The position numbers and the translations under genes are program-made. Positions 1 through 7,080 of a stretch of 11,833 nucleotides of DNA are shown here, piece after piece; position 1 is the stretch's first letter; every line of letters starts with the position of its first letter. The stretch covers positions 1 through 11,833 of the forward strand of contig JANPPS010000161.1 in NCBI GenBank assembly GCA_031428635.1, given 5' to 3'. Below the pieces are notes generated by a model that saw nothing but the letters and a program-made list of their open reading frames with translations, searched no databases and was not told where the DNA came from. The stretch is from JANPPS01 sp031428635. Lineage in GTDB: Bacteria > Pseudomonadota > Alphaproteobacteria > Acetobacterales > Acetobacteraceae.

Positions 1-363
1 GACAAACCGAAGTACACCAATCCAACCAAAGAAAGCCAATCACCCAGCACCAAAATTACACAAACACATAGCCAATCCAAACCTAAACCAATCAGGCTCA
101 CACCCCATCAGTCAAAGCCTAAACCAAACCAAAGCCATGTAATCAAAGTACCAAAGCATCAGCAGAATAAACCGCTACCTCAATATCAAAATACACAACC
201 AAATCCAGTCAGAACCAAAACTAAAACCCCATGCCTAACAACTAAGCCAGGCACAGCACAGGAGCGCCGCCAACCTATCTCTTCCAAAATAACTCAAAAC
301 CAGATGAAATTGTCAACGAACACTGGAACCGGGTCGCCGAAGCGGCCCCGCTCGATGGATTGA
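1..363 (+). CDS. 3' end of a low-complexity Thr/Pro/Lys/Gln-rich protein (5'-truncated, putative)
   Basis: Not recognised. From base 1 this frame is open for 120 codons and ends in tandem in-frame stops (TGA TAG, 361-366). Ten stop triplets occur before that point and all fall in the other two plus frames, roughly a 2% chance event if the segment were non-coding. The hexapeptide QSKPKP occurs twice (from about bases 73 and 103), and its two copies differ only at third codon positions (caa/cag, tcc/tca, aaa/aag), as expected for selected protein sequence. The predicted tail is basic, disordered, and rich in T, P, K, Q, N and S, with no visible domain or membrane segment. Bases 1-240 are about 46% A, 33% C, 12% T and 9% G, and codons mostly end in A or C, very unlike the GC-rich neighbours. 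The last ~20 codons return to local GC-rich composition. The start lies outside the window. Alternatives are a non-coding C-rich/G-poor segment or a decayed gene. Confidence 0.45.
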   Translation, partial: DKPKYTNPTKESQSPSTKITQTHSQSKPKPIRLTPHQSKPKPNQSHVIKVPKHQQNKPLPQYQNTQPNPVRTKTKTPCLTTKPGTAQERRQPISSKITQNQMKLSTNTGTGSPKRPRSMD

Positions 364-421
364 TAGTTAGGCCCTACCGACCCTTATGTCAACTGCATGA
401 CAAACGTGGGTGTTGCGAGGG

Positions 422-2995
422 TCAGGCGGCACCGATGGTTAGGCCGTCACGATCGGCGGTAACCCGCACCGTTTCCCCATCCTTCACCGTCCCCTGCAAC
501 AACAACTGCGCCAGCTGATTTTGCAGGCTGCGCTGTATCACCCGCTTCAGCGGCCGTGCGCCATACACCGGGTCATACCCCTCCTGGGCCAGCCACTCGA
601 CCGCCGCCGGATCCAAATCGAGCGTGATGGACCGGGTTGCCAGCATCGCCCGCAGCCGGGCCAATTGGATATCAACGATGGTCGCCATATCCGATCGCTG
701 CAGCCGCCGGAACAGCACGATCTCGTCCAATCGGTTCAAAAACTCCGGGCGAAAATGATCCCGTACGACCCGCAGCACCTGCGCTTGCGCGATCGCATCG
801 ATGGGTCCGTCGGGCTGCGCGGCCAGCACGTCGCTGCCCAAATTGCTGGTCAGCACAATGATCGTGTTGCGAAAATCGACCGTCCGCCCCTGCCCGTCCG
901 TCAGCCGCCCGTCATCGAGCACCTGCAGAAGGATGTTGAACACGTCCTCATGCGCCTTTTCGACCTCATCGAATAAGATCACCTGGTACGGACGCCGCCG
1001 CACGGCTTCGGTTAGCACTCCGCCCTCATCATACCCGACATACCCGGGCGGTGCCCCGATCAGCCGGCTGACGGCGTGCTTTTCCATGAACTCGCTCATA
1101 TCGATCCGCACCATCGCGCGGTCATCGTCGAACAAGAACTCTGCGAGCGCCTTCGTCAGCTCCGTCTTGCCAACGCCAGTCGGCCCTAAAAATAGAAACG
1201 AGCCGATCGGACGGTTTGGATCTTGCAGTCCGGCCCGCGCCCGGCGCACCGCGTCCGCCACGTGCCGCAGCGCATCCTCCTGCCCCACGACCCGGCGACG
1301 CAACGCATCCTCCATCCGCAGTAGCTTGCTTCGCTCGCCCTCCAGCATCCGCTCCACCGGAACCCCGGTCCAGCGTGACACCACGCCCGCGATCTGGTCC
1401 TCGGTCACCGCCTCATCCACCAGGCGCCGGTCCTCACCCTGGCCGCCCGCCGCAATCTGCGTCTCCAACGCCGGAACGGTGCTGTAAATCAGCTCCGACA
1501 TGCGGGCCAAGTCGCCCCGGCGACGCGCGGCGTCGATCTCACCTTTCGCGTGATCCAGCTGCTCCTTCAGCTTTTGCGTGGCACCGAGCTTATCCTTTTC
1601 CGCCCGCCAGGCTCCCGTCATCGCGTCCGACCGCTCGGCCAAATCGGCGATTTCCCGCTCTAGCCGCTCCAGCCGGTCACGGGATGCGGCGTCGGGCTCC
1701 TTCTGCAACGCCTCCCGCTCGATCCGCCGTTGCATCAGCCGCCGGTCCAGCTCATCGAGCGCCTCCGGCTTGCTATCGACCGCCATGCGTAGCCGGGACG
1801 CGGCTTCGTCCATCAAATCGATCGCTTTGTCGGGTAAAAACCGATCGGTGATGTAGCGATTGCTGAGGGTCGCCGCCGCCACCAGCGCGCTATCGGCAAT
1901 CCGCACGCCATGGTGCAGCTCATACTTGTCCTTGATCCCGCGCAGGATGCTGATCGTATCCTCGACGGACGGTTCGCCCACAAATACGGACTGGAATCGC
2001 CGGGCGAGCGCTGCGTCCTTTTCAATGTACTTGCGGTACTCATTCAGCGTCGTGGCCCCGATACAATGCAGGCTGCCACGGGCGAGCTCGGGCTTCAGCA
2101 GGTTACTCGCGTCCATGGCACCATCAGCCTTACCGGCGCCAACGAGCGTGTGCATTTCATCGATGAACAGGACAACGGATCCCTCCGCCGCCTCGATTTC
2201 GGCCAGGACCGCCTTTAGTCGCTCCTCAAACTCCCCCCGATACTTGGCGCCGGCGACCAATGCGCCGAGGTCGAGCGCCATGACCTTTTTGTCGCGCAGA
2301 CTTTCGGGCACGTCGCCGTTCACGATCCGCAACGCGAGCCCTTCGACGATCGCGGTCTTGCCAACGCCGGGCTCGCCGATCAGGACGGGGTTGTTTTTCG
2401 TGCGCCGGGCCAGAATTTGGATTGTGCGCCGGATTTCCTCATCCCGTCCGATGACGGGATCGAGTTTCCCATCGCGCGCCAGCGCCGTCACGTCGCGGGC
2501 ATACTTCTTCAGCGCGTCGAACCCGGCTTCGGCACCCGCGCTGTCCACCTTGCGGCCGCGACGCAGCTCGGCAACCGCGCCGGCCAATGCGGAGGGCGTG
2601 GCCTGCGCGGCACGCAGCACCCGGCCGGCCGGGGTATCACTGGCCGCAAGCCCGACCAGCATGCGATCTTGCGCCACGAAGCTGTCACCGGCTTCGGTCG
2701 CGGCTGTTTGGGCGGCATCCATGGCCCGCATCAGGTCGGGGGTCACCTGCGGCTGACCGGCGCCAGCGCCCTGCACCTTGGGAATACGCGCAACTTCCGC
2801 ATCGATCGCGGTGCGGGCCTGCACCGGATCGCCGCCCGCGGCACGGATCAGGCCGGCGGCTGCCCCCTCAGCATCATCCAGCATGGCCTTCAGCAAATGC
2901 TCGGGCGTCAGGCGCTGATGGTACTCGCGCACGGCAATTGTCTGTGCAGCCTGCAGAAAGCCGCGGGTCCGCTCGGTCAGCTTTTCGATATCCAT
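422..2995 (-). CDS. clpB: ATP-dependent chaperone/disaggregase ClpB
   Basis: Hexameric Hsp100 AAA+ disaggregase that, with DnaK/DnaJ/GrpE, pulls polypeptides out of heat-induced aggregates in the cytoplasm. At 857 residues it is full length for the family. Order of parts: Clp N-terminal double repeat (about 1-145); first AAA+ module with Walker A GEPGVGKT (207-214), pore loop KYRG (251-254) and Walker B VVLFIDE (274-280); coiled-coil middle domain (about 398-514); second AAA+ module with Walker A GPTGVGKT (604-611), pore loop GYVG (651-654), Walker B VILFDE (672-677), the FLNRLDE sensor region and sensor-2 GAR (812-814). I chose the ATG at 2995 (MDIEKLTERT, the usual family start, weak GGAA Shine-Dalgarno). 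An in-frame TTG at 3013 would add six residues but has no Shine-Dalgarno. The gene is transcribed alone, divergent from the MOSC gene. Identification is secure. Confidence 0.98.
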   Translation of the reverse strand: MDIEKLTERTRGFLQAAQTIAVREYHQRLTPEHLLKAMLDDAEGAAAGLIRAAGGDPVQARTAIDAEVARIPKVQGAGAGQPQVTPDLMRAMDAAQTAATEAGDSFVAQDRMLVGLAASDTPAGRVLRAAQATPSALAGAVAELRRGRKVDSAGAEAGFDALKKYARDVTALARDGKLDPVIGRDEEIRRTIQILARRTKNNPVLIGEPGVGKTAIVEGLALRIVNGDVPESLRDKKVMALDLGALVAGAKYRGEFEERLKAVLAEIEAAEGSVVLFIDEMHTLVGAGKADGAMDASNLLKPELARGSLHCIGATTLNEYRKYIEKDAALARRFQSVFVGEPSVEDTISILRGIKDKYELHHGVRIADSALVAAATLSNRYITDRFLPDKAIDLMDEAASRLRMAVDSKPEALDELDRRLMQRRIEREALQKEPDAASRDRLERLEREIADLAERSDAMTGAWRAEKDKLGATQKLKEQLDHAKGEIDAARRRGDLARMSELIYSTVPALETQIAAGGQGEDRRLVDEAVTEDQIAGVVSRWTGVPVERMLEGERSKLLRMEDALRRRVVGQEDALRHVADAVRRARAGLQDPNRPIGSFLFLGPTGVGKTELTKALAEFLFDDDRAMVRIDMSEFMEKHAVSRLIGAPPGYVGYDEGGVLTEAVRRRPYQVILFDEVEKAHEDVFNILLQVLDDGRLTDGQGRTVDFRNTIIVLTSNLGSDVLAAQPDGPIDAIAQAQVLRVVRDHFRPEFLNRLDEIVLFRRLQRSDMATIVDIQLARLRAMLATRSITLDLDPAAVEWLAQEGYDPVYGARPLKRVIQRSLQNQLAQLLLQGTVKDGETVRVTADRDGLTIGAA

Positions 2996-3039
2996 CGTGT
3001 GTTCCAATCTCAACCGGGCGAATTACGTCGATGCGTCAG

Positions 3040-3068
3040 AAATGGTAAGGACAACGGAACAGTTAAAG
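3040..3068 (-). promoter_or_regulatory. Candidate heat-shock (sigma-32-like) promoter of clpB
   Basis: On the minus strand, CTTTAAC (3068-3062) and ACCATTT (3046-3040) are separated by 15 nt. They resemble the sigma-32 elements CTTGAAA and CCCATNT (5/7 and about 6/7 matches). Transcription would start near 3033, about 38 nt before the clpB ATG. The fit is to the enterobacterial consensus, and alphaproteobacterial RpoH sites differ somewhat, so this is tentative. The elements overlap the ribosome-binding region of the divergent MOSC gene. Confidence 0.3.
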
Positions 3069-3078
3069 CGGAGTTGCT

Positions 3079-3831
3079 ATGCAGGTCGGGAATTTATTCC
3101 GCTACCCCGTAAAAGGTCTATCGGCCGAGCCAATGCGGGAGGCAACGCTCACGCCCGGCCAGGCAATCCCGTGGGACCGCGCCTTCGCCCTGGCACAAGG
3201 GAACGCGCCGTTCGACCCGGCGGCACCCACGTTCCTGCCCAAATCGAACTTCATGTGCCTGATGCGTAACGGCCGCATCGCCACGTTGCGCGCGCATTTC
3301 GCGGCCGACCCGCCCTGGCTGACCATCACGGCACCCGACGCCACGACAATTGCCGCCGACCCCACCACGCCGGAGGGTCGCGCCATACTCGGCCCGTTTC
3401 TGACCGCATTTTTAGGTACCGAGGCGCGGGGCACGCCTTTGTTCCAGCACGCGCCGGGTCACAGCTTCGGCGATCAGCGCGCGCCGGTCGTGAGCCTGCT
3501 CAACCGCGCGAGCCTACGCGCATTCGAAGCGGACCAGGGTGCGATGCGCGAAGAAGCACGGTTCCGCGCCAACATCCTGTTCGACACCCTGCCCGCCTGG
3601 GAGGAGTTCGAATGGGTCGGCCGCCGGCTGCGCATCGGTACTGCGGTGTTGGAGGTAACCAAACGCACCGTTCGCTGCGCCGCGGTCGAGGTCAATCCGG
3701 CGACCGGTATACGCGACGCCGACCCGATCGGCGAACTACGACGCCTGTATGGTCATGCCGACCTCGGCATCCATGCGGCGGTAATCCAGGGGGGGCGGAT
3801 CGCGCCCGGCGATCCGATCGAGTTGGTTTAA
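3079..3831 (+). CDS. MOSC domain-containing protein
   Basis: Member of the MOSC (molybdenum cofactor sulfurase C-terminal) superfamily. These cytoplasmic beta-rich proteins bind or use the molybdenum cofactor or sulfur; relatives include YiiM, YcbX and the mARC reductases. The N-terminal beta-barrel region (about 1-115, starting MQVGNLFRYPVKGL) is followed by the MOSC domain (about 130-250), with the conserved RFRANI stretch (161-166) and the family cysteine at residue 200 in TKRTVRC. At 250 residues it is typical of the stand-alone two-domain form; no ferredoxin domain is fused. The ATG at 3079 has a good GGAG Shine-Dalgarno six bases upstream. It is divergent from clpB across about 80 bp and meets the DUF2934 gene tail to tail. 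Substrate is unknown, and no molybdenum enzyme lies nearby. Confidence 0.92.
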   Translation: MQVGNLFRYPVKGLSAEPMREATLTPGQAIPWDRAFALAQGNAPFDPAAPTFLPKSNFMCLMRNGRIATLRAHFAADPPWLTITAPDATTIAADPTTPEGRAILGPFLTAFLGTEARGTPLFQHAPGHSFGDQRAPVVSLLNRASLRAFEADQGAMREEARFRANILFDTLPAWEEFEWVGRRLRIGTAVLEVTKRTVRCAAVEVNPATGIRDADPIGELRRLYGHADLGIHAAVIQGGRIAPGDPIELV

Positions 3832-4067
3832 CCCCGCGCGGGCGCCGTAAACGCCGGCGGATCGCTGGCGGGGAAGGTCTCGATCAGCCCCTCATCGATC
3901 TTGCGCTCGTCCGGCGTCTGTTCACCCAGGGGTGTGTGAATCGGAGGCTCGGCCATTTCGGCCGCCTGGCTTCGCGCCCGCTCCCAAAACTCGGCATCGC
4001 GGCCCTCGGGACGACCCTCCTTGTGCCACAGAAAATAGGCGCGTTCGCGAATGTGCTGCTCGTCCAT
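3828..4067 (-). CDS. DUF2934 domain-containing small protein
   Basis: A 79-residue acidic, hydrophilic protein of unknown function. The N-terminal half (HIRERAYFLWHKEGRPEGRD, about residues 5-24, then FWERA) is the DUF2934 signature common in alphaproteobacteria. The C-terminal part holds IDEGLIETFPASDPPAFT, a short motif common in small stress-associated alphaproteobacterial proteins. The frame can be read back to 4172, but the ATG at 4067 (MDEQHIRERA) is where family similarity starts and has a G-rich Shine-Dalgarno (GGGGG) seven bases upstream; the longer version would overlap the upstream peroxiredoxin. It lies 56 bp downstream of that peroxiredoxin gene on the same strand, so co-expression under oxidative stress is plausible. 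Its stop overlaps the MOSC gene's stop on the opposite strand. Confidence 0.85.
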   Translation of the reverse strand: MDEQHIRERAYFLWHKEGRPEGRDAEFWERARSQAAEMAEPPIHTPLGEQTPDERKIDEGLIETFPASDPPAFTAPARG

Positions 4068-4123
4068 GACGACCCCCGGGTTGCTGAGGGCCACAACACT
4101 GCCGCGCCCGCGCCGGTTCCCCT

Positions 4124-4753
<630 letters not shown>

Positions 4754-4777
4754 TCTGTTCTCCTATCGTGTTCGGCA

Positions 4778-4804
4778 TTAATCTAGAACATTCTTCTACA
4801 TTAA
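4778..4804. promoter_or_regulatory. 27-bp palindromic operator upstream of the 1-Cys peroxiredoxin
   Basis: Inverted repeat centred on base 4791: 11 of 13 base pairs match, and the two mismatches are symmetric. Read toward the peroxiredoxin, the inner core TAGAAGAATGTTCTA (4798-4784) is a 7-1-7 palindrome with one mismatch, the geometry of PerR/Fur-family boxes. TTAAT and ATTAA arms flank it. It lies 25 bp from the start codon and overlaps the likely promoter, as a repressor site would. The palindrome is seen directly; the regulator family is inferred. Confidence 0.6.
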
Positions 4805-4808
4805 GCCA
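4780..4808 (-). promoter_or_regulatory. Candidate promoter of the 1-Cys peroxiredoxin
   Basis: Minus-strand elements TGGCTT (4808-4803) as -35 and TAGATT (4785-4780) as -10 are 17 bp apart, placing the transcript start near 4773, about 20 nt before the ATG. The -10 matches 4/6 of the consensus; the -35 is weak. The palindrome covers most of the interval. Confidence 0.35.
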
Positions 4809-5190
4809 GATGCTGGGCGATGTGGGCACCGCGGGCTGATACGCCAAACGCCAGCGAGGACCAAGCCCCGGTTCGGCGACCTGCGGGTGGACCTGACAGG
4901 CGCCAATACGGTCGGCGTATGAGCTGGCTTGGCAACCTGAACCCCACGTTAAAGCACACGATCCCCGGCCCGGCTGACGCTGATGGCCAAGCGGGGTGAC
5001 GCGGTCGACGGCGGGGTACCGATGCAGCGCAGTTCGCGGCGATGGCTATGTACGGTCAACCCGACACGAACGGGACGAAGCGCCGAACGTCATGAGCGAG
5101 TTGGCCGTTCGTCGCGCTGGGCGACGCGGACGGCGGTGACGGTGGCCATTGGTCGCAACGCAAGCGTGATCCGTCACCGGAGGTTGGCCC
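4809..5190. other. Stretch without a convincing gene
   Basis: GC-rich region between the peroxiredoxin and amiC. Two short plus-strand frames exist: 4820-4999 (59 residues) and 4983-5195 (70 residues, very Arg-rich). Neither has a Shine-Dalgarno or any recognisable motif. Short runs in other frames look protein-like (for example FGDLRVDLTGANTVGV near 4872-4919) but are broken by stops, so a decayed gene is possible. I could not identify one. Confidence 0.5.
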
Positions 5191-5203
5191 GTTAAAAACA
5201 ATT

Positions 5204-5234
5204 CGAAATAGACTCTGAGACAGTTTCGGGTCTA
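5204..5234 (+). promoter_or_regulatory. Interleaved inverted repeats upstream of amiC
   Basis: CGAAA (5204-5208) is complementary to TTTCG (5224-5228), and TAGAC (5209-5213) to GTCTA (5230-5234). The two pairs interleave rather than nest, so they could form alternative hairpins or an H-type pseudoknot if transcribed, or act as an operator in DNA. Arms are only 5 bp. It is not a clear copy of the tandem hexaloop hairpins that ANTAR proteins bind. Confidence 0.25.
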
Positions 5235-5255
5235 CTTTGGCTGCTGTTCTATCGG

Positions 5256-5261
5256 GATAAT
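5256..5261 (+). promoter_or_regulatory. Candidate -10 element (GATAAT) of amiC
   Basis: GATAAT matches 5/6 of the sigma-70 -10 consensus and ends seven bases before the amiC ATG at 5269. Transcription would then begin at or next to the start codon, giving a leaderless mRNA. No good -35 is present 17 bp upstream (TACTTT). Confidence 0.25.
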
Positions 5262-5268
5262 CTTGCCC

Positions 5269-6450
5269 ATGACTTTATCTGCCGGCCCAGCCTCTACTTG
5301 GCGGTTCGGCGTCCTTTTCTCGCGTTCGGGGGTAACTGCAGGGGCGGAGACAACGCAGTTCAACGCGACCATCCTGGCCGTGGAAAGGATCAATGCAGCC
5401 GGCGGCATTCTCGGCCGACCTGTCGAGCTGGTGACCTACGACCCCGCCTCCGATCCCAAACAGTTCCAATCCTTGGCAGAGCGGTTGCTGGGACGCGATC
5501 ATGTCCGGCTAATTTTTGGCTGCTATATGTCGAGCACGCGCAAGGCCCTGCTGCCGATTGTCGAGTCCTACCGCGGCCTGTTGCTCTATCCAACTCTGTA
5601 TGAGGGGTTCGAGTACTCGCCAAACTGTATCTATACAGGATCGGCTCCGAACCAGAATTCCGTTCCCCTGGCACGATATCTGTTCGGCCACTATGGCAAA
5701 CGCATGCTGTTCGTCGGCTCGAACTACGTTTACCCCTATGAGTCGAACCGAATAATGGCGGATCTCGCGCAACAGGCGGGGGGCACGGTACTCGACGAAA
5801 TTTACGTGCCGCTGGACGCTGGCCCACGGGATTTCCAAAAAGCTATTCAGGTCATCGGGCGGATGAAGCCGGACGTCGTATTCTCGACTGTGGTCGGACG
5901 CTCAACGGCTGTGTTTTACGGTGCGTTTCATCAGGCTGGCTTCGATCCGGCACGGATGCCGATTGCGAGCCTTACGACCAGCGAGGCCGAAATGGCTGAA
6001 ATAGGCCCGGAAGCGGCGGCCGGACACATTACGGCCGCCCCGTTCTTTAGTACCTTGGCCACGCCCGCCGCGCAGGACTTCGTTTTCCGCTATCGCACCC
6101 GATTCGGTGCTGGCTCCGCAGTTACGGCCGTGGCCGAGGCCGCCTATTTCCAAGTCATGCTGGTGGCGCAGGCAATCGAACGAACCGGTACCGATGAGCC
6201 GGAGCAGATCCGGGCCATGCTGGGGGACCTCGAATACGACGCGCCCCAGGGCAGGGTGCGGATCGACGCGACGACTAACCACACGTTCTTGTGGCCGCGC
6301 GTCGCTAAGCTCGATGAGCGAGGGCAGTTTCAGATCGTCTGGGACCCCGCGCGGAGGGTGAAGCCCGACCCGTATTGCGTCGATCAGCGCCTCGACAACT
6401 GGTCCCATACCGCCCAGGCTGAAACGAATTCTCAAACTGTGCAGGCTTGA
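5269..6450 (+). CDS. amiC: AmiC-like cytoplasmic amide sensor / negative regulator of AmiR
   Basis: Type I periplasmic-binding-protein fold used as a cytoplasmic sensor. In Pseudomonas aeruginosa, AmiC binds short-chain amides and releases AmiR to antiterminate the amidase operon. The 393 residues align along their length with what I recall of AmiC (385 aa). Shared stretches include GCYMSSTRKALLPIVE (84-99), YEGFEYSPN (111-119), APNQNS (126-131), VVFSTVVG (203-210), IASLTTSEAE (232-241), DAPQGRVR (324-331) and the C-terminal PDPY..DNW. There is no signal peptide, which fits a cytoplasmic sensor rather than an ABC transporter binding protein. At ligand-pocket position 110 it has Leu where AmiC has Pro107 (YPTLYEG versus YPTPYEG), so ligand preference may differ; urea or another small amide is possible. 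A TTG at 5263 would add two residues; I prefer the ATG. amiR follows 21 bp downstream. Confidence 0.92.
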   Translation: MTLSAGPASTWRFGVLFSRSGVTAGAETTQFNATILAVERINAAGGILGRPVELVTYDPASDPKQFQSLAERLLGRDHVRLIFGCYMSSTRKALLPIVESYRGLLLYPTLYEGFEYSPNCIYTGSAPNQNSVPLARYLFGHYGKRMLFVGSNYVYPYESNRIMADLAQQAGGTVLDEIYVPLDAGPRDFQKAIQVIGRMKPDVVFSTVVGRSTAVFYGAFHQAGFDPARMPIASLTTSEAEMAEIGPEAAAGHITAAPFFSTLATPAAQDFVFRYRTRFGAGSAVTAVAEAAYFQVMLVAQAIERTGTDEPEQIRAMLGDLEYDAPQGRVRIDATTNHTFLWPRVAKLDERGQFQIVWDPARRVKPDPYCVDQRLDNWSHTAQAETNSQTVQA

Positions 6451-6471
6451 ACAACCGGGAGGGCGGCCGCC

Positions 6472-7080
6472 ATGGCGATCGAAATCCTCCGCGACCTTCG
6501 CGGCCTGCGGATTGAGGTGATGCACCCGCCCAATGCGGATGGGGAAGGCCTGGTCGAACACCTGCAGCGGATCGGCTGTGTGACCAACACAGTGTGGCCA
6601 CTACCGGACGAAATCAGTGGCGGATTGGACATCGTTTTTCTGGCCGTGGATCACGATAGTCGGGCCGCGCTACGCCGGCTGTTTCGCCATCAAGACGGCC
6701 GTCTTCCGACAATAATCGGCGTGGTCGAGTATGAGAACCCGAGCATGCTGCAACTCGTACTCGAGATCGGCGCCCATGCAGTGATCGAGCGTCCGGTACG
6801 TCCGTTCGGCCTGCTGACGCAACTGGCCGTCGCCCGCAGCCTGTGGTTACAGCAGCAGGGGACGGGGCAGCGGTTGCAGAAGCTGGAGCGGAAGCTGGAT
6901 GGTATGCAGAAAATCCATCGCGCCCGGCTTATTCTCATCGCAAGCCAGGCCTTGACCGAGGAAGAAGCCTATCAAACCATCCGCCGCCAAGCCATGTCCA
7001 ATCGCATGAGCCTCGAGGACATGGCAGCCGCAATCATCAGCGCCCACGAACTGTCGCGCGCCAAGCCCGCTATCCTATAG
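6472..7080 (+). CDS. amiR: AmiR-like ANTAR-domain transcription antiterminator
   Basis: RNA-binding antiterminator of the AmiR/NasR (ANTAR) family, held inactive by AmiC until an amide binds. At 202 residues it is close to P. aeruginosa AmiR (196). Residues about 10-125 form a receiver-like domain that appears to lack the usual phospho-acceptor pattern. A coiled-coil linker (about 126-150) leads to the ANTAR three-helix domain (about 139-194), which contains KLERKLDGMQKIHRARLI, the LTEEEAYQTIRRQAM core and MSLEDMAAAII. The ATG at 6472 has a GGGAGG Shine-Dalgarno nine bases upstream. It sits directly downstream of amiC, so the pair is surely co-transcribed. No amidase or transporter follows: its 3' end overlaps by 11 bp the convergent nickel/cobalt permease gene. 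Its RNA target is not evident in this window. Confidence 0.93.
   Translation: MAIEILRDLRGLRIEVMHPPNADGEGLVEHLQRIGCVTNTVWPLPDEISGGLDIVFLAVDHDSRAALRRLFRHQDGRLPTIIGVVEYENPSMLQLVLEIGAHAVIERPVRPFGLLTQLAVARSLWLQQQGTGQRLQKLERKLDGMQKIHRARLILIASQALTEEEAYQTIRRQAMSNRMSLEDMAAAIISAHELSRAKPAIL

Noticed and set aside
1860..2756. 298-residue plus-strand open frame
   Set aside because: Lies wholly opposite clpB, is Ser/Arg-rich without any motif, and arises from the codon bias of the antisense frame. The same holds for the other plus-strand frames between 521 and 3048.
2996..3013. Upstream TTG start for ClpB
   Set aside because: Adds six residues not typical of the family and lacks a Shine-Dalgarno; the ATG at 2995 fits known ClpB N-termini.
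4820..4999. 59-residue plus-strand frame
   Set aside because: No ribosome-binding site and no recognisable motif; could be chance or debris.
4983..5195. 70-residue plus-strand frame
   Set aside because: Very Arg-rich, no Shine-Dalgarno, no family resemblance; looks like a chance frame in GC-rich DNA.
5269..6450. Urea/amide ABC transporter substrate-binding protein (UrtA/FmdD type)
   Set aside because: No signal peptide, no transporter genes follow, and the gene is followed by amiR; similarity to AmiC motifs is closer.
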